64,000 bases of DNA from UBA1724 sp051884615 (lineage in GTDB: Bacteria > Verrucomicrobiota > Lentisphaeria > Oligosphaerales > Oligosphaeraceae): positions 1-64,000 of the forward strand of contig JBJEVT010000013.1 of assembly GCA_051884615.1 (NCBI GenBank). Reading direction: 5' to 3'. Below, in pieces: positions 17,314-26,092 of the stretch. The translations under genes were made by a program, and so were the position numbers. The notes below the pieces were generated by a model, which was not told the DNA's origin, searched no databases, and saw only the letters and a program-made list of their open reading frames with translations. How positions within the stretch are numbered: the stretch's first letter is position 1; every line of letters starts with the position of its first letter.

Positions 17314-18564
17314 TCAGGGGGTGTTTCGGGGAGCGTGGAACAGCTGTTCCCCGATGAGGGCGGTGAAGAAGGAGCCGGTGAAGAGGAGGGGGAGGTTGTC
17401 GGGCAGTTGGTCGGCCCGTTCCAGGGCGGGGATCACCTCCCGGATGACGAGGCCGGCCTCCCGTGCAGCCTGGACCAGCTGGGGCAGGGCGCTTCCCCGC
17501 GGGGTCTGGGGATTGGTCAGGATATATTCGGCGTCCAGTCCTTTCAGCCCCTCCACAATGCCCGCCACGTCCTTGCCCGGCACGCTTCCCAGGATGCAGA
17601 GGAAGTGGGTGCGGGGATAGAGGGTGGTCAGCGCCTCCCGCAGGCGCCGGGCGCTGTCCCCGTTGTGTGCCGCATCCAGAATCACCGGGGGATTTTCCCG
17701 GATGCACTCGAAGCGGGCGCGAAGGCGTGGCGGCCGGAACAGGGACCTTTGGGGCACCATGCCCAGAAGTTCCACGGCCGTCCAGGCGCATTGGAAATTC
17801 TCCTGGAGGAAGGGGGGAGTGGCGGGGGGAAGCCAGGTGGATGCCGGCGCATCCTCCCCCGGACGGTGCACGGGCGCATGGAGACGGGCCGCCTCCGCCA
17901 GAACCACCTCCTCCCCGGCGGCGTAGGGCTGGCGCCCCAGAAGCACCGGCGTGTTCTCCCGGAGGATGCCCGCCTTCTCCGCCGCAATCTGGCGAATGTC
18001 GCTCCCCAGCAGGGCGGTGTGGTCATAGCTCAAGGGCGTGATGATGGCAAGCTCCTTCCTCCGGGGATAGTTGGTGGAATCCACCCGCCCCCCGATTCCC
18101 GTCTCCAAGACGGCGTAGTCCACGCCTTTCTTCTGAAAATACTGGAGGGCGAGGACGGTGAAGAGCTCGAAGAGGGAGGGCTTCAGATTCGCCTGGCGCA
18201 CCTTGCGGCACAAGGGGATGGCCAATTCCTCCAACTCTTCCAGGTCCGCCAGTTGTCCATCCACCTGGAAGCGTTCCCGGACGGTGTCCAGATGGGGACT
18301 GGAGAAGACGCCGCAGCGATGGCCGGCGGCGGTGATCAGGGCGGCGGTGTAGAAGGACGTGGTGCCCTTTCCCTTGGTGCCGGCCACATGGACCAGCTTC
18401 AGCCCCTCCTCCGGATGACCTGCCAATTCCGCCAGGGGACGAAGACGGTCCAGGGTGTAGTTGGCGGGGTCGTGCTGCCGCACCACGCTCTTCTCCAGGT
18501 CGTAGAACTCCCGGAAGAGCTGGAAGAAGGCGTTTTCCCGCTGGGGATCAAAGTCTTGAAGCAT
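17314..18564 (-). CDS. folC: Folylpolyglutamate synthase / dihydrofolate synthase
   Basis: A cytoplasmic Mur-ligase-family enzyme that adds glutamate to dihydropteroate and folates. Its 416 residues are typical. The P-loop GTKGKGTT starts at residue 62, SSPHL follows, and LETGIGGRVDSTN near residue 150 is the family signature. The C-terminal ligase domain contains ILDAAHN and the FTGSFFTA segment. The frame is open further upstream, and ATG 18564 is chosen because conserved sequence starts there. No Shine-Dalgarno is seen; the leader is pyrimidine-rich. It converges on the GH42-like gene with a 30-base spacer. Confidence 0.92.
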   Translation of the reverse strand: MLQDFDPQRENAFFQLFREFYDLEKSVVRQHDPANYTLDRLRPLAELAGHPEEGLKLVHVAGTKGKGTTSFYTAALITAAGHRCGVFSSPHLDTVRERFQVDGQLADLEELEELAIPLCRKVRQANLKPSLFELFTVLALQYFQKKGVDYAVLETGIGGRVDSTNYPRRKELAIITPLSYDHTALLGSDIRQIAAEKAGILRENTPVLLGRQPYAAGEEVVLAEAARLHAPVHRPGEDAPASTWLPPATPPFLQENFQCAWTAVELLGMVPQRSLFRPPRLRARFECIRENPPVILDAAHNGDSARRLREALTTLYPRTHFLCILGSVPGKDVAGIVEGLKGLDAEYILTNPQTPRGSALPQLVQAAREAGLVIREVIPALERADQLPDNLPLLFTGSFFTALIGEQLFHAPRNTP

Positions 18565-18687
18565 GAAAGGAGGAAAAGGGGAGGCCGAGAAACAGGGAAA
18601 ATCCGGGAAACAGGGAGAAGATATTGTCCCTTCCCTGTTCTTCCTCCTCCCTCCCCGGGCTTTTTCCCGTTTCCCCGCAAAAGAAAA

Positions 18688-18746
18688 GGCGCCAGAGGAG
18701 GGAGATTCCCTCGTCTGGCGCCGCCACTGGGCTCGGGAACGAGCCC
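18688..18746 (-). terminator. Double hairpin terminator of the phasin-like gene
   Basis: Immediately after the stop codon is a 7-bp stem GGGCTCG/CGAGCCC with a GGAA tetraloop (18729-18746). A second, longer hairpin follows with outer stem GGCGCCAGA/TCTGGCGCC (18688-18722) and an inner AGGGA/TCCCT pairing. In the minus direction TTTTCTTTT follows directly. This is a strong intrinsic terminator. Confidence 0.8.
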
Positions 18747-18755
18747 CGGAAAAGT

Positions 18756-19079
18756 CTACTTGCCCGCCTTCTTCAGCTCGGCAACCTCGGCTTCCAGCTT
18801 CTCCAGCTTCTCCAGGATGGCGTCCAGCTTGGCGGAAAGGGGCATGAAGTCGGCAAGCTTGGCGCTCTTCTCCTTGGCGGCCTGGGCCATGCGCTCCCGG
18901 GCGGCCTTGCCCTCGTTCACCAGACGCTCCTTCAGATCGCCGTTCTCCTCGGACTTCACACCCACCTTGTCCAGGGTGGTCTTCACCAGCTCGTCCACCT
19001 TGTTGTAGGCCACGGAAGCCACGCCAAGACCCAGGTTGAAGCCTTCTTCCAACAAATTCAACATCTTCATTTCCTCCAT
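18756..19079 (-). CDS. Phasin-like / PHA-regulator-like small helical protein
   Basis: A 107-residue protein that is helical throughout. The opening LLEEGFNLGLGVASVAYNK and the following DELVKTTLDKVG resemble the small phasin-related proteins (GLG-x-A-x-x-A-x-K-x-x-x-L), which bind polyester granules or act as regulators. The C-terminal 30 residues form a heptad coiled coil (LSAKLDAILEKLEKLEAEVAEL). The start at ATG 19079 follows AAGGGAG; in-frame ATGs at 19070 and 19064 are alternatives. No PHA synthase is nearby, so the function is uncertain. Strong hairpins follow the gene. Confidence 0.6.
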   Translation of the reverse strand: MEEMKMLNLLEEGFNLGLGVASVAYNKVDELVKTTLDKVGVKSEENGDLKERLVNEGKAARERMAQAAKEKSAKLADFMPLSAKLDAILEKLEKLEAEVAELKKAGK

Positions 19080-19181
19080 GCTCCCTTCCCCGCAAAACAA
19101 CAACCCAGGGAAGGATGACTGGCATAAAACACCGCTCCCGGATTCATGACCCGGAAGCCCTCATTGACGGAAAACGGAGAA

Positions 19182-19187
19182 AATATA
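19182..19187 (-). promoter_or_regulatory. Possible -10 element (TATATT) for the phasin-like gene
   Basis: TATATT on the minus strand lies about 100 bases before the phasin-like start. No convincing -35 element is seen. The hexamer recurs upstream of argG, galK and the vWA gene. Confidence 0.25.
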
Positions 19188-19271
19188 CCCCGAAATCCAG
19201 AAAGCGGGAGGAAAATGCAGAAAAAAGGTGTAAATTTTCGTGCATTGCACAAAAAACATCGGAAAATCACC

Positions 19272-19490
19272 ATGACTAAGCCAAAGTCCACCAATCTCAG
19301 CATCCGCATGGAAATGGAATTGAAGAAGGATGCGGAAGAACTTTTCGGCAGCCTGGGCATGAGCCTCACCACCGCCTTCAATGTCTTTCTCAGGCAATCC
19401 CTCCGGGTCCAGGGACTTCCCTTCTCCGTGACGAGAAAAGAGGAGGAACGGAAAAGCGGGGAAAAACCCATTCCTCCGGAGGAAGAATAG
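19272..19490 (+). CDS. RelB/DinJ-family antitoxin, orphan
   Basis: A 72-residue protein with the ribbon-helix-helix start of DinJ/RelB antitoxins (LSIRMEMELKKDAEELFGSLGMSLTTAFNVFLRQSLRVQGLPFSV); the LPF segment is typical. It would bind its own promoter and neutralise a RelE/YafQ-type mRNA nuclease. No toxin gene follows: the next 370 bases are non-coding. The frame opens upstream at 19146, but homology begins at ATG 19272. A near-palindrome GTGCATTGCAC lies about 30 bases upstream and might be the operator. Confidence 0.75.
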   Translation: MTKPKSTNLSIRMEMELKKDAEELFGSLGMSLTTAFNVFLRQSLRVQGLPFSVTRKEEERKSGEKPIPPEEE

Positions 19491-19863
19491 GATATAATAT
19501 TATAAGTGATTCATTATTAGTAAGTTACAATATACTAAAACGCCGCGGCCAAAGCACAGAGGCGCTGCCGCTTCAACACGGAGCACACAGAGGCGCCTGC
19601 GGCCCACCCCAGAGTACACAGAGGGCTGAAGGCGGGGGCGTTCCGGCATCCGGTTCCGGATGCCTTGTTGTTCCCCGTTTCGCCACGGGAGAAAATGCCC
19701 TGTCGGGCATCCTCTCCCCATGGCTCCCCGGGGCCAACCTACCTGTCCGGGCAAGCCCGCCCAGGTCCGCCCCCCGCTGCTCTATCCTGGATTTCTCGCC
19801 CCTCGCCCCTCGTCCCTCTAGGGCATCTAGGGCATCTAGGGCATCTTTTCCTCCCGGGGGGGA
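19491..19863. other. Non-coding spacer with degenerate repeats and palindromes
   Basis: No gene is seen. An AT-rich start (ATATAATATTATA) is followed by three CACAGAGG blocks at exactly 31-base spacing. A perfect palindrome GGCATCCGG-TT-CCGGATGCC (19645-19664) comes next, then a smaller hairpin ATGCCC/GGGCAT (19695-19710). Near 19820-19850 are three tandem copies of the 10-mer GGGCATCTAG, the last one incomplete. Confidence 0.6.
19555..19624 (+). repeat. Three CACAGAGG blocks at 31-bp spacing
   Basis: Identical octamers CACAGAGG start at 19555, 19586 and 19617. The intervening 23 bases are only partly alike, with a CACGGAG block before the second copy. This looks like a decayed tandem repeat, not a CRISPR. 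Confidence 0.6.
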
Positions 19864-22401
19864 CTAGAACTCCAGTTGGAAGGAGTCCTGTTCCAGGGTG
19901 AGGGTTTCGGTTTCGGGGTGATAGTGTCCTCCGATGACCTTGACGGGGGTGATTCCCTTGGGGTGGGGGAGCCGGATGCGGAGGACGGGTGCCTTCCGTT
20001 CCAGCCGGACCGTGCCCCGGATGAGGTTGTCCCTCCGGGTCACTTCCAGATCCAGCTTGCCGAAGTGGGTGCACAAGCCGTGGATGGTCAGGGGGGCGCC
20101 TTCCTCCATCCAGGCCCGGGGGATTCCCTTCAGGAGAGTGAGCCCGCCCTTTTCCTCCAGCGCCAGCATCCACCGGCACTGCATGAGGAACCATCCTTCC
20201 TCGTGGGTCTTGTGGCTGCTGATGTGGAAGTAGTGTTCCCAGAAGGTGTAGGTATGGCGGTCCTGGAGGGAGACCATCTGGTTGTAGAAGCACTTGAGGA
20301 AGAGCTTGGTCTCCCCCCGTTTCAGGTGGGCGATGTCGTGCCGGAAGTAGTAGGGCTGGGAGAGGCCGGCGTTTTCCCGGAAGTGGGGATGCTGGTGGCT
20401 TTGGAGAATCAGGTCCGCCAGGATGTCATCCTCGGGGATGGCGTCGGAGAGGAAGAGGGCCATGGCGCCGGAGTCCAGCCGCCCGAAGATGGTGCCGTGG
20501 CTGAACCATTCGCCGCCGTCGGCGTGGTATGCCACATTGCCGTTGATGCCGGGCCAGGGGCCCAGGGCGGGGGTCCAGCTGCCGTCCATCAGGGGCACCA
20601 GGGGGGATTCCCCGGCGGACTGCTCCAGCCCCCGGCGGATATCCTTCCGGTATTCCGCCGCGTCCCGGGCAAGTTCCTGCGCCAGCTCCGGGGAGAAGGG
20701 CGGCAGGATTTCCGCCAGGCCGGCGATGCCCAGATAGGCGCCGGCGTTCAGGAAGAAGGCGCAGGTCTTGTCGTCGGGATCCGAGGATTTTCCGGCGATG
20801 AGGCCGCCAGTGGCCTGGGCCTCCCGGCGCTGCGCCAGAAGGAAGCGGGCGGATTTCTCCACCTGGGGCAGCACCCGGCGCAGCCAGGCGTCGTCCCGCG
20901 TGGTCTTGTAATGCTCGGCGACGCACCAGAGCACCGCGCCGGTCTCGCTTTCATAGTCGGCGTAGCTGTTGATGAATCCCCGCTCGTCCTGGCGCGACAG
21001 GAACCATTGGAGGCATCGGTCCACGTCCCTGTGGTATCCCATGGAGTCCAGGAAGAGGAGGATGGGGCTGGATTCGGTGCCGATGGGGGCGTAGACGCCC
21101 ACGGTTGCCAGCAACGGGCCGTCCCCCTCCGCTTTGCCCGAGGTGGTCAGCTCCAGATGGAGGACGCCGGCCTGGATGCGCTCCTGGATGGGGGGCTCCG
21201 GCAACTGGAGGCGGGCCGCCTGGGCGTCCCAGGCTTTCCAATATTGGATGGCGCCCTGGAGATGCTGGTCGTAGTCCGAGGCAAAGAGCTTCCGCGCCCG
21301 CTCCTCGGGAATGCAGGAGTGGAGCATCTGCCAGTCGAAGGTCACTTTTCCCCTGGCGGGAATCAGCACCGCCATCTCCAGCTGGGGCGTGGGCACCCCG
21401 TTCAGACGGCAGACGCAGACCACCCCGTGCTCCCCATGGTGCAGCATGCCGTCCCGCAGGGGGACATTCTCCACGCAGAGATGGGGCACCCGGTGGAAGG
21501 CGTAGGTGGGCGCATCCGTGAGGTTGACGGCCTCCACGTGGAGCCAGCACACCATGGCGTCCTCCTCGTCTCCCAGGGTGGCGAGATTCGCGCTCTGGTA
21601 GGGGAGGGAGGCTTTCTCGGCAGCGGAGATGTTGGTGCCCAGCATGCAGGAGTATGCCTGGATGGGGTCGGTGCCGCCCTGGAGGAGATCCCGGGGGGAG
21701 AGGGGGGCCTTCTCCCGGGTGGCGAAGAGGGTCATCTCGTAGTCCACCGTCTGTTCGTTCTGGGTGACATGGAGGATGGGGAGATGGCCTTCATGGAGGC
21801 GCCGGGTGACCCGGTGGCATCCATGGGAGCCGGGGCCCACCTCGTAGATGAAGCGCATGGGGTCGGGCCGGTCCGGCAGATGCCGGGGGGTGTCGTGGTT
21901 CCACACGGTGACCTCTCCCCAGCTGCCCAAGTCCACATAGACATGGCGGTTCGCCCGGAAGAAACGGGTGTCCCGGGCGACGCCCAGCCAGACGGGCACT
22001 TCCTGGTCCTTGGTGCTGCGGGCGCAGGCTTTCTCGTAGCTTTCCTCCGGCTCCGATTCCATGCGCCGGACGTCCGTGCACAACCCCTTGGCCTGGATGT
22101 CCGCCACAATCTCCTGGTAGGTGGTGCGGGGGTCCTCCTGGGTGGTGATGGCGCATTGGGCCAGGGGATACCAGAGAGGGGACTCCCGGGTGACGTCCCG
22201 CAGGAAGAAAGTGAAGGGATGTTCTCCCCGGAAGACCCGCACCAGGGTGGGGAAGTCCCCCGGCGCAATCCGGGCATCCTGGATCTCCACGGCAAGGGAG
22301 GTGGCGTCCGCGGGGATGTCCGGCGTGCCGGCGAAGCGTCCGCCTCGCAGTTCGAGATGTCCGGGGCCGCAGGGATTCTGCCAGAGGATGCGAATGTTCA
22401 T
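19864..22401 (-). CDS. Six-hairpin (alpha/alpha) glycosidase-like protein
   Basis: This 845-residue protein has no signal peptide. Its first half is beta-rich (to about residue 360). The second half (about 400-750) is an all-helical toroid of the six-hairpin glycosidase type, with segments such as FLDSMGYHRDVDRCLQWF, YESETGAVLWCVAEHY and WPGINGNVAYHADGGEW. A small beta domain closes the chain. No family could be assigned with confidence; GH78-, GH94- or GH36-like enzymes share this layout. It lies 51 bases downstream of a GH78 rhamnosidase and is probably cotranscribed with it. A role in plant or host glycan breakdown is inferred. Confidence 0.6.
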   Translation of the reverse strand: MNIRILWQNPCGPGHLELRGGRFAGTPDIPADATSLAVEIQDARIAPGDFPTLVRVFRGEHPFTFFLRDVTRESPLWYPLAQCAITTQEDPRTTYQEIVADIQAKGLCTDVRRMESEPEESYEKACARSTKDQEVPVWLGVARDTRFFRANRHVYVDLGSWGEVTVWNHDTPRHLPDRPDPMRFIYEVGPGSHGCHRVTRRLHEGHLPILHVTQNEQTVDYEMTLFATREKAPLSPRDLLQGGTDPIQAYSCMLGTNISAAEKASLPYQSANLATLGDEEDAMVCWLHVEAVNLTDAPTYAFHRVPHLCVENVPLRDGMLHHGEHGVVCVCRLNGVPTPQLEMAVLIPARGKVTFDWQMLHSCIPEERARKLFASDYDQHLQGAIQYWKAWDAQAARLQLPEPPIQERIQAGVLHLELTTSGKAEGDGPLLATVGVYAPIGTESSPILLFLDSMGYHRDVDRCLQWFLSRQDERGFINSYADYESETGAVLWCVAEHYKTTRDDAWLRRVLPQVEKSARFLLAQRREAQATGGLIAGKSSDPDDKTCAFFLNAGAYLGIAGLAEILPPFSPELAQELARDAAEYRKDIRRGLEQSAGESPLVPLMDGSWTPALGPWPGINGNVAYHADGGEWFSHGTIFGRLDSGAMALFLSDAIPEDDILADLILQSHQHPHFRENAGLSQPYYFRHDIAHLKRGETKLFLKCFYNQMVSLQDRHTYTFWEHYFHISSHKTHEEGWFLMQCRWMLALEEKGGLTLLKGIPRAWMEEGAPLTIHGLCTHFGKLDLEVTRRDNLIRGTVRLERKAPVLRIRLPHPKGITPVKVIGGHYHPETETLTLEQDSFQLEF

Positions 22402-22452
22402 GGTGGGGAGAAGAGGGGTGGAGGAGGGAAGGGGAAGGCGGGGGGATGGCGT

Positions 22453-24588
22453 TCAGTCCAGGGGGTCCTGGGAGAGGAGGGCGCAGATTTCCGGAGGGAT
22501 GTGATACCGGGGCGGCTCCCCCTTTTTCAGGGAGCACGTCAGCATGCCGTGGGGGGTGGGGAGTCGGATTTCCGCCCAGTCCAGCCCCAGCAGCCGGGGC
22601 GTCAGCCGAATCTTCCGGAAGGCGGGTTCCAGGAGCTCCAGGCCCAGGAGACGGACGGGAAGCTGGTAGGCGGGGGTGCCGCCCCAGGCGTGGGAGAAGT
22701 CGAAGGCGTAGTCCGGCTGCGGGGGGAACCAGCCCTCCTTGAGCCCCTTGGGGCACTCCCTGGCCAGGGGAATCCACTTGCGCAGCAAATCCATCCCGTA
22801 GGTGGAGAAGAGCCCGGTCTTCTCCAGGGCCTCCAGGGTGTAGTGCATGAAGTAGGGCTGCACCTCGGGCAGGTCGCTCTCCAAGACCCGGCGCAGCAGC
22901 GCCCGGGCCTCCTCCCCCTCCACCAGGCCGTAGAGCACCGCCAGGATGTTGGCGTGGCGGGAGTAGTGCCGCCGGTCAAGGTTCTCCGGCAGATAGTAGG
23001 CGGTCGTGGGGGAGGGCGTCCCCTGCCCGTCCAGGTAAAGCTGCTTCTCCGGATCGTAGAGGAGGGCGCGGCACGCCCGGGAGAGGCTGGCCGCCCATTC
23101 CCGGGCTTCCCGGGCCTCCTGGGGGAGCCCCAGCAGGGAAAACAGGGCGGCGGCATTCTCCAGGGCGCCGTGGAGAAAGGCGTTCAGAACCGTCTGCCCC
23201 AGATACTTGGGGGGATGGTGGAGAGAGAAGCCGTCCACCACCAGCCAGTCCACGAACATGTAGTCGGGGGGATTGTCCAGCACTCCTTCCGTTCCCATGT
23301 AGGTGCGGAAGCGCTTCAGCAGGAGGCGAAGGGCGGGCAGACACTGTCTCACCAGGGAGAGATTGCCGGTGAAGAGGTGGACGTCCCGCAGCCATTGGAC
23401 CCAGATGAGGCTGTAGGAGGTGTGGAAGAGACGCCCGTCGTTGGCCTCCAGAATCCGGGCGGTCCGCAGCAGGTCGAATTCCGCCAGCCTCATGTCCCCG
23501 TAGGTGCCCAGGGTCATGAGAGTCTCGATGTAGTAGTCTCCCGTGCAGGCCAGGGGTTCCTGGTGCTTGGGGCTGTCCAGGTGGAGATTCTGCCGGCAGA
23601 TCCGCAGAGTCCAGCGGCAGACTTGGTAGACGGCCTCCAGCTCCGGGTCGCTGCAGCGGAACTCTCCCTCCACGGGGGTGGGAAGACAGGTCTCCACCAT
23701 GCCCGGGACCAGGGTCAGCCCCCGGTTCGCCTCCTGGTTGCGTACCGTCAGCAAATATCCCCCCACGCTGTGGGTGTGCAGGGCGCGGTACTCCCCGCCC
23801 GGTTCCGCAAGACGCACATCCAAGTGGTCGTGGGGATGGGAGGGGGTGTCCTCGAAGCATTGAAGCTCCACATGGCACGCTCCGTCCGCCTGCAGGGTGG
23901 GGTAGCCGCAGTGAATCCGGGAGAACTCCACCACAAAGTCCCGCTGCTCGCCGGGGGGAATCCACAGGCTCTGCTCTCCCGCAGGATAGATTCGGGTCTC
24001 CTGGCGGGGGGGAAGGGGAGAGGGAACCACGGGACGGGGCAGGGGGATGGGGACGGCGGGCGCCCAGGGCGAGGGCGGCAGGGAGCCGTCGTAGGTGGAA
24101 TCGTCCACATGGGCGGGGAGCGCCCGTGCCTGCCAGGAGGAGTCGGAGAGGAGCCATTCCCGGGTGCCGTCCTGGTAGAGGAGTTCCGCCTGGAGATAGA
24201 AGCCGCCCTGGCCCCGGGAAATGTCGCACAGGAGCACGGGGCCCAGGGACACCAGGGCGTCGAAATGGAGGGCGTCCGCACCGTCTGCCTCCCAGAGGCA
24301 GATTTCCCCGTACCAGGGGAGGATGCCCGGGGTGTCCAGCCAGTCTCCCCCGAAGTTGGCCGGCCCGGCGACCAGATGCCTTCCGTTGAGGGAGAGATGG
24401 TAGGTGGTGTCTCCCGAGACCAGGAGCCGGACCTGGCGAAGGGGCTTGGCCAGGGGCACCGTGCGCTGGAATTGCGCCACGGTGTAGCGCTGGCCCTGGG
24501 GCAGGGGGAGGTCGAAGTAGGTGCGCAGCCGGGTTGCCTGCCGGTGGGGATGGAGGCGGGGGTCAAGCCAGATCCACTGGGCGTCCAT
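22453..24588 (-). CDS. Alpha-L-rhamnosidase-like protein, GH78 (variant active site)
   Basis: A 711-residue protein with the GH78 plan: N-terminal beta-sandwich domains (MDAQWIWLDP start, LSLNGRHL binding loop), then a helical toroid from about residue 325, then a short C-terminal beta domain. GH78 enzymes release alpha-L-rhamnose using acidic residues in a DCPxRE...GD motif. Here the motif reads DSPKHQEPLACTGD (D338, E344, D351), with one extra residue between the first two acids and no Cys or Arg. The frame extends upstream to 24759, but the WIWLD start at ATG 24588 fits the family. It lies 140 bases downstream of hom. Substrate may differ from canonical rhamnosides. Confidence 0.75.
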   Translation of the reverse strand: MDAQWIWLDPRLHPHRQATRLRTYFDLPLPQGQRYTVAQFQRTVPLAKPLRQVRLLVSGDTTYHLSLNGRHLVAGPANFGGDWLDTPGILPWYGEICLWEADGADALHFDALVSLGPVLLCDISRGQGGFYLQAELLYQDGTREWLLSDSSWQARALPAHVDDSTYDGSLPPSPWAPAVPIPLPRPVVPSPLPPRQETRIYPAGEQSLWIPPGEQRDFVVEFSRIHCGYPTLQADGACHVELQCFEDTPSHPHDHLDVRLAEPGGEYRALHTHSVGGYLLTVRNQEANRGLTLVPGMVETCLPTPVEGEFRCSDPELEAVYQVCRWTLRICRQNLHLDSPKHQEPLACTGDYYIETLMTLGTYGDMRLAEFDLLRTARILEANDGRLFHTSYSLIWVQWLRDVHLFTGNLSLVRQCLPALRLLLKRFRTYMGTEGVLDNPPDYMFVDWLVVDGFSLHHPPKYLGQTVLNAFLHGALENAAALFSLLGLPQEAREAREWAASLSRACRALLYDPEKQLYLDGQGTPSPTTAYYLPENLDRRHYSRHANILAVLYGLVEGEEARALLRRVLESDLPEVQPYFMHYTLEALEKTGLFSTYGMDLLRKWIPLARECPKGLKEGWFPPQPDYAFDFSHAWGGTPAYQLPVRLLGLELLEPAFRKIRLTPRLLGLDWAEIRLPTPHGMLTCSLKKGEPPRYHIPPEICALLSQDPLD

Positions 24589-24728
24589 GGAAGAAGGGGA
24601 AAGCGGGGTGGAAAACGAAATGCGGCAGGCCGTCTCCACCAGGGAAAGGGGGGAGAGGCGGTCTGCCGCGGGAATGGGAAAGAGACAGGGGCGGGGGAAT
24701 TGGCCCCCGGGGCGCGGAGGCGGGAAGG

Positions 24729-26033
24729 CTAGCTCTCCAGCTCCTCCACCGCGAAGCACACGGGAGGCTGGGTCATGTCGCTGTCCTGCCGGATCTCATT
24801 CAGGGCGCCGTCCATGGCGGACTGGCTGGCTTTCTCCGTGAGGAGCAGCATGGGCACGGTGTCCTTCCGGGCATCCTGCTCGTGCTGGGCGACGGAGGCG
24901 ATGGAGATGCCGTGGCCGGCGAAGACCCCGGCGATGCGGGCGAGCACGCCGGCCTTGTTCTTCACCTGGCAACGCACATAGAAGCGGCTCCGGATCTCGT
25001 CCTTGGTGGCGAGCTGCAGCTCCTGGTCGTAGACCGGGAAGGGATTGACCCGGCGGGGGCAGCCCCGCTGACGGTTCAGCGCCAAATCCACCAGGTCCGC
25101 CACCACGGCGCTGGCGGTGGCGGCGCGACCCGCTCCCCGCCCGTAATACATGGTGGCTCCCACAACGTCTCCCTTCACCCACAGGGCGTTGAAGACGCTG
25201 GAGACATTCCCCAGGAGGGACTCCCGGGAGACCAGGGCGGGACGCACGCAAAGCTGAATCTTCCCGTCGGTCTTCCGGATGGTTGCCAGCAGCTTGATGC
25301 GATAGCCCAGCTGGGCGGCGTATTCGATGTCGGTCAGGGTCACATCCCGGATGCCCTGGACAGCCACGTCATCCAGGGTGAACCAGCGCCCGTAGACCAG
25401 GGAGGCCAGGATGGCGGCCTTGTTGGCGGTGTCATAGCCGTCCACGTCGGTGGAGGGATTGGCCTCGGCGTATCCCGCCTTCTGGGCGGCCTCCAGCACC
25501 AGGGAGAAGTCGGCCTTCTCGTTCTCCATGCGGGAGAGGATGTAGTTGCAGGTGCCGTTGAGGATGCCGTACATGGCCTCCACATGGTTGGCCACCAGAC
25601 CTTCCCGGAGGGCCTTGATGCAGGGGATGCCGCCGCCTACGGACGCCTCGAAGTAGATTTCGGTGTCGTTCTCCCGTGCCAGCTGGAAGAGCTCCTTGCC
25701 GCAGAATGCCAGGAGCGCCTTGTTGGCGGTGACCACGGGCTTGCCCTGCTTCAGGGCCTCGGAGACGAATTTCCGGGCGATGGTGGTGCCGCCCACCAGC
25801 TCCACCACCACGTCCACCTCGGGGGAGTGGATCAGGGCCATGGCGTCGGAGTCCAGCAGGCCCGGGGGCAGGGCGATGCCCCGGTCGCTGGTGGTGTCCA
25901 GGTCCGCGATTTTGGTCAGCACCAGATTCACGCCGGTGCGCTGCGCCATGAGAGCGGAGTTCTTCAGGAGGGTCTCCACCACCCCTGCGCCGACTGTGCC
26001 GAAACCGATGACGCCGATGCGAATAGTATCCAT
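24729..26033 (-). CDS. hom: Homoserine dehydrogenase
   Basis: A cytoplasmic NAD(P)-dependent enzyme that reduces aspartate semialdehyde to homoserine for Thr and Met synthesis. The nucleotide loop GFGTVG is at residues 10-15. GTCNYIL and DVDGYDTANKAAILA are the catalytic-domain signatures. A C-terminal ACT domain (from about residue 350, RFYVRCQVKNKAGVLARIAG) implies feedback control by an amino acid. Its 434 residues are normal. ATG 26033 was chosen because the Rossmann strand begins there, although the frame is open further. It lies 59 bases after panD on the same strand. Confidence 0.95.
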   Translation of the reverse strand: MDTIRIGVIGFGTVGAGVVETLLKNSALMAQRTGVNLVLTKIADLDTTSDRGIALPPGLLDSDAMALIHSPEVDVVVELVGGTTIARKFVSEALKQGKPVVTANKALLAFCGKELFQLARENDTEIYFEASVGGGIPCIKALREGLVANHVEAMYGILNGTCNYILSRMENEKADFSLVLEAAQKAGYAEANPSTDVDGYDTANKAAILASLVYGRWFTLDDVAVQGIRDVTLTDIEYAAQLGYRIKLLATIRKTDGKIQLCVRPALVSRESLLGNVSSVFNALWVKGDVVGATMYYGRGAGRAATASAVVADLVDLALNRQRGCPRRVNPFPVYDQELQLATKDEIRSRFYVRCQVKNKAGVLARIAGVFAGHGISIASVAQHEQDARKDTVPMLLLTEKASQSAMDGALNEIRQDSDMTQPPVCFAVEELES

Positions 26034-26092
26034 AGTAGTTGCGGGAATCCGAGGGGGTGGGAGGATAGGAGGGGAAGTGGGGGCGGGAGGGG

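Noticed and set aside
19555..19624. CRISPR-like regular spacing of CACAGAGG
   Set aside because: Only three short, degenerate units with no long identical repeat and no cas genes.
19876..24732. A 1618-codon plus-strand frame opposite two glycosidase genes
   Set aside because: Same GC artefact; no recognisable domain and poor amino-acid composition.
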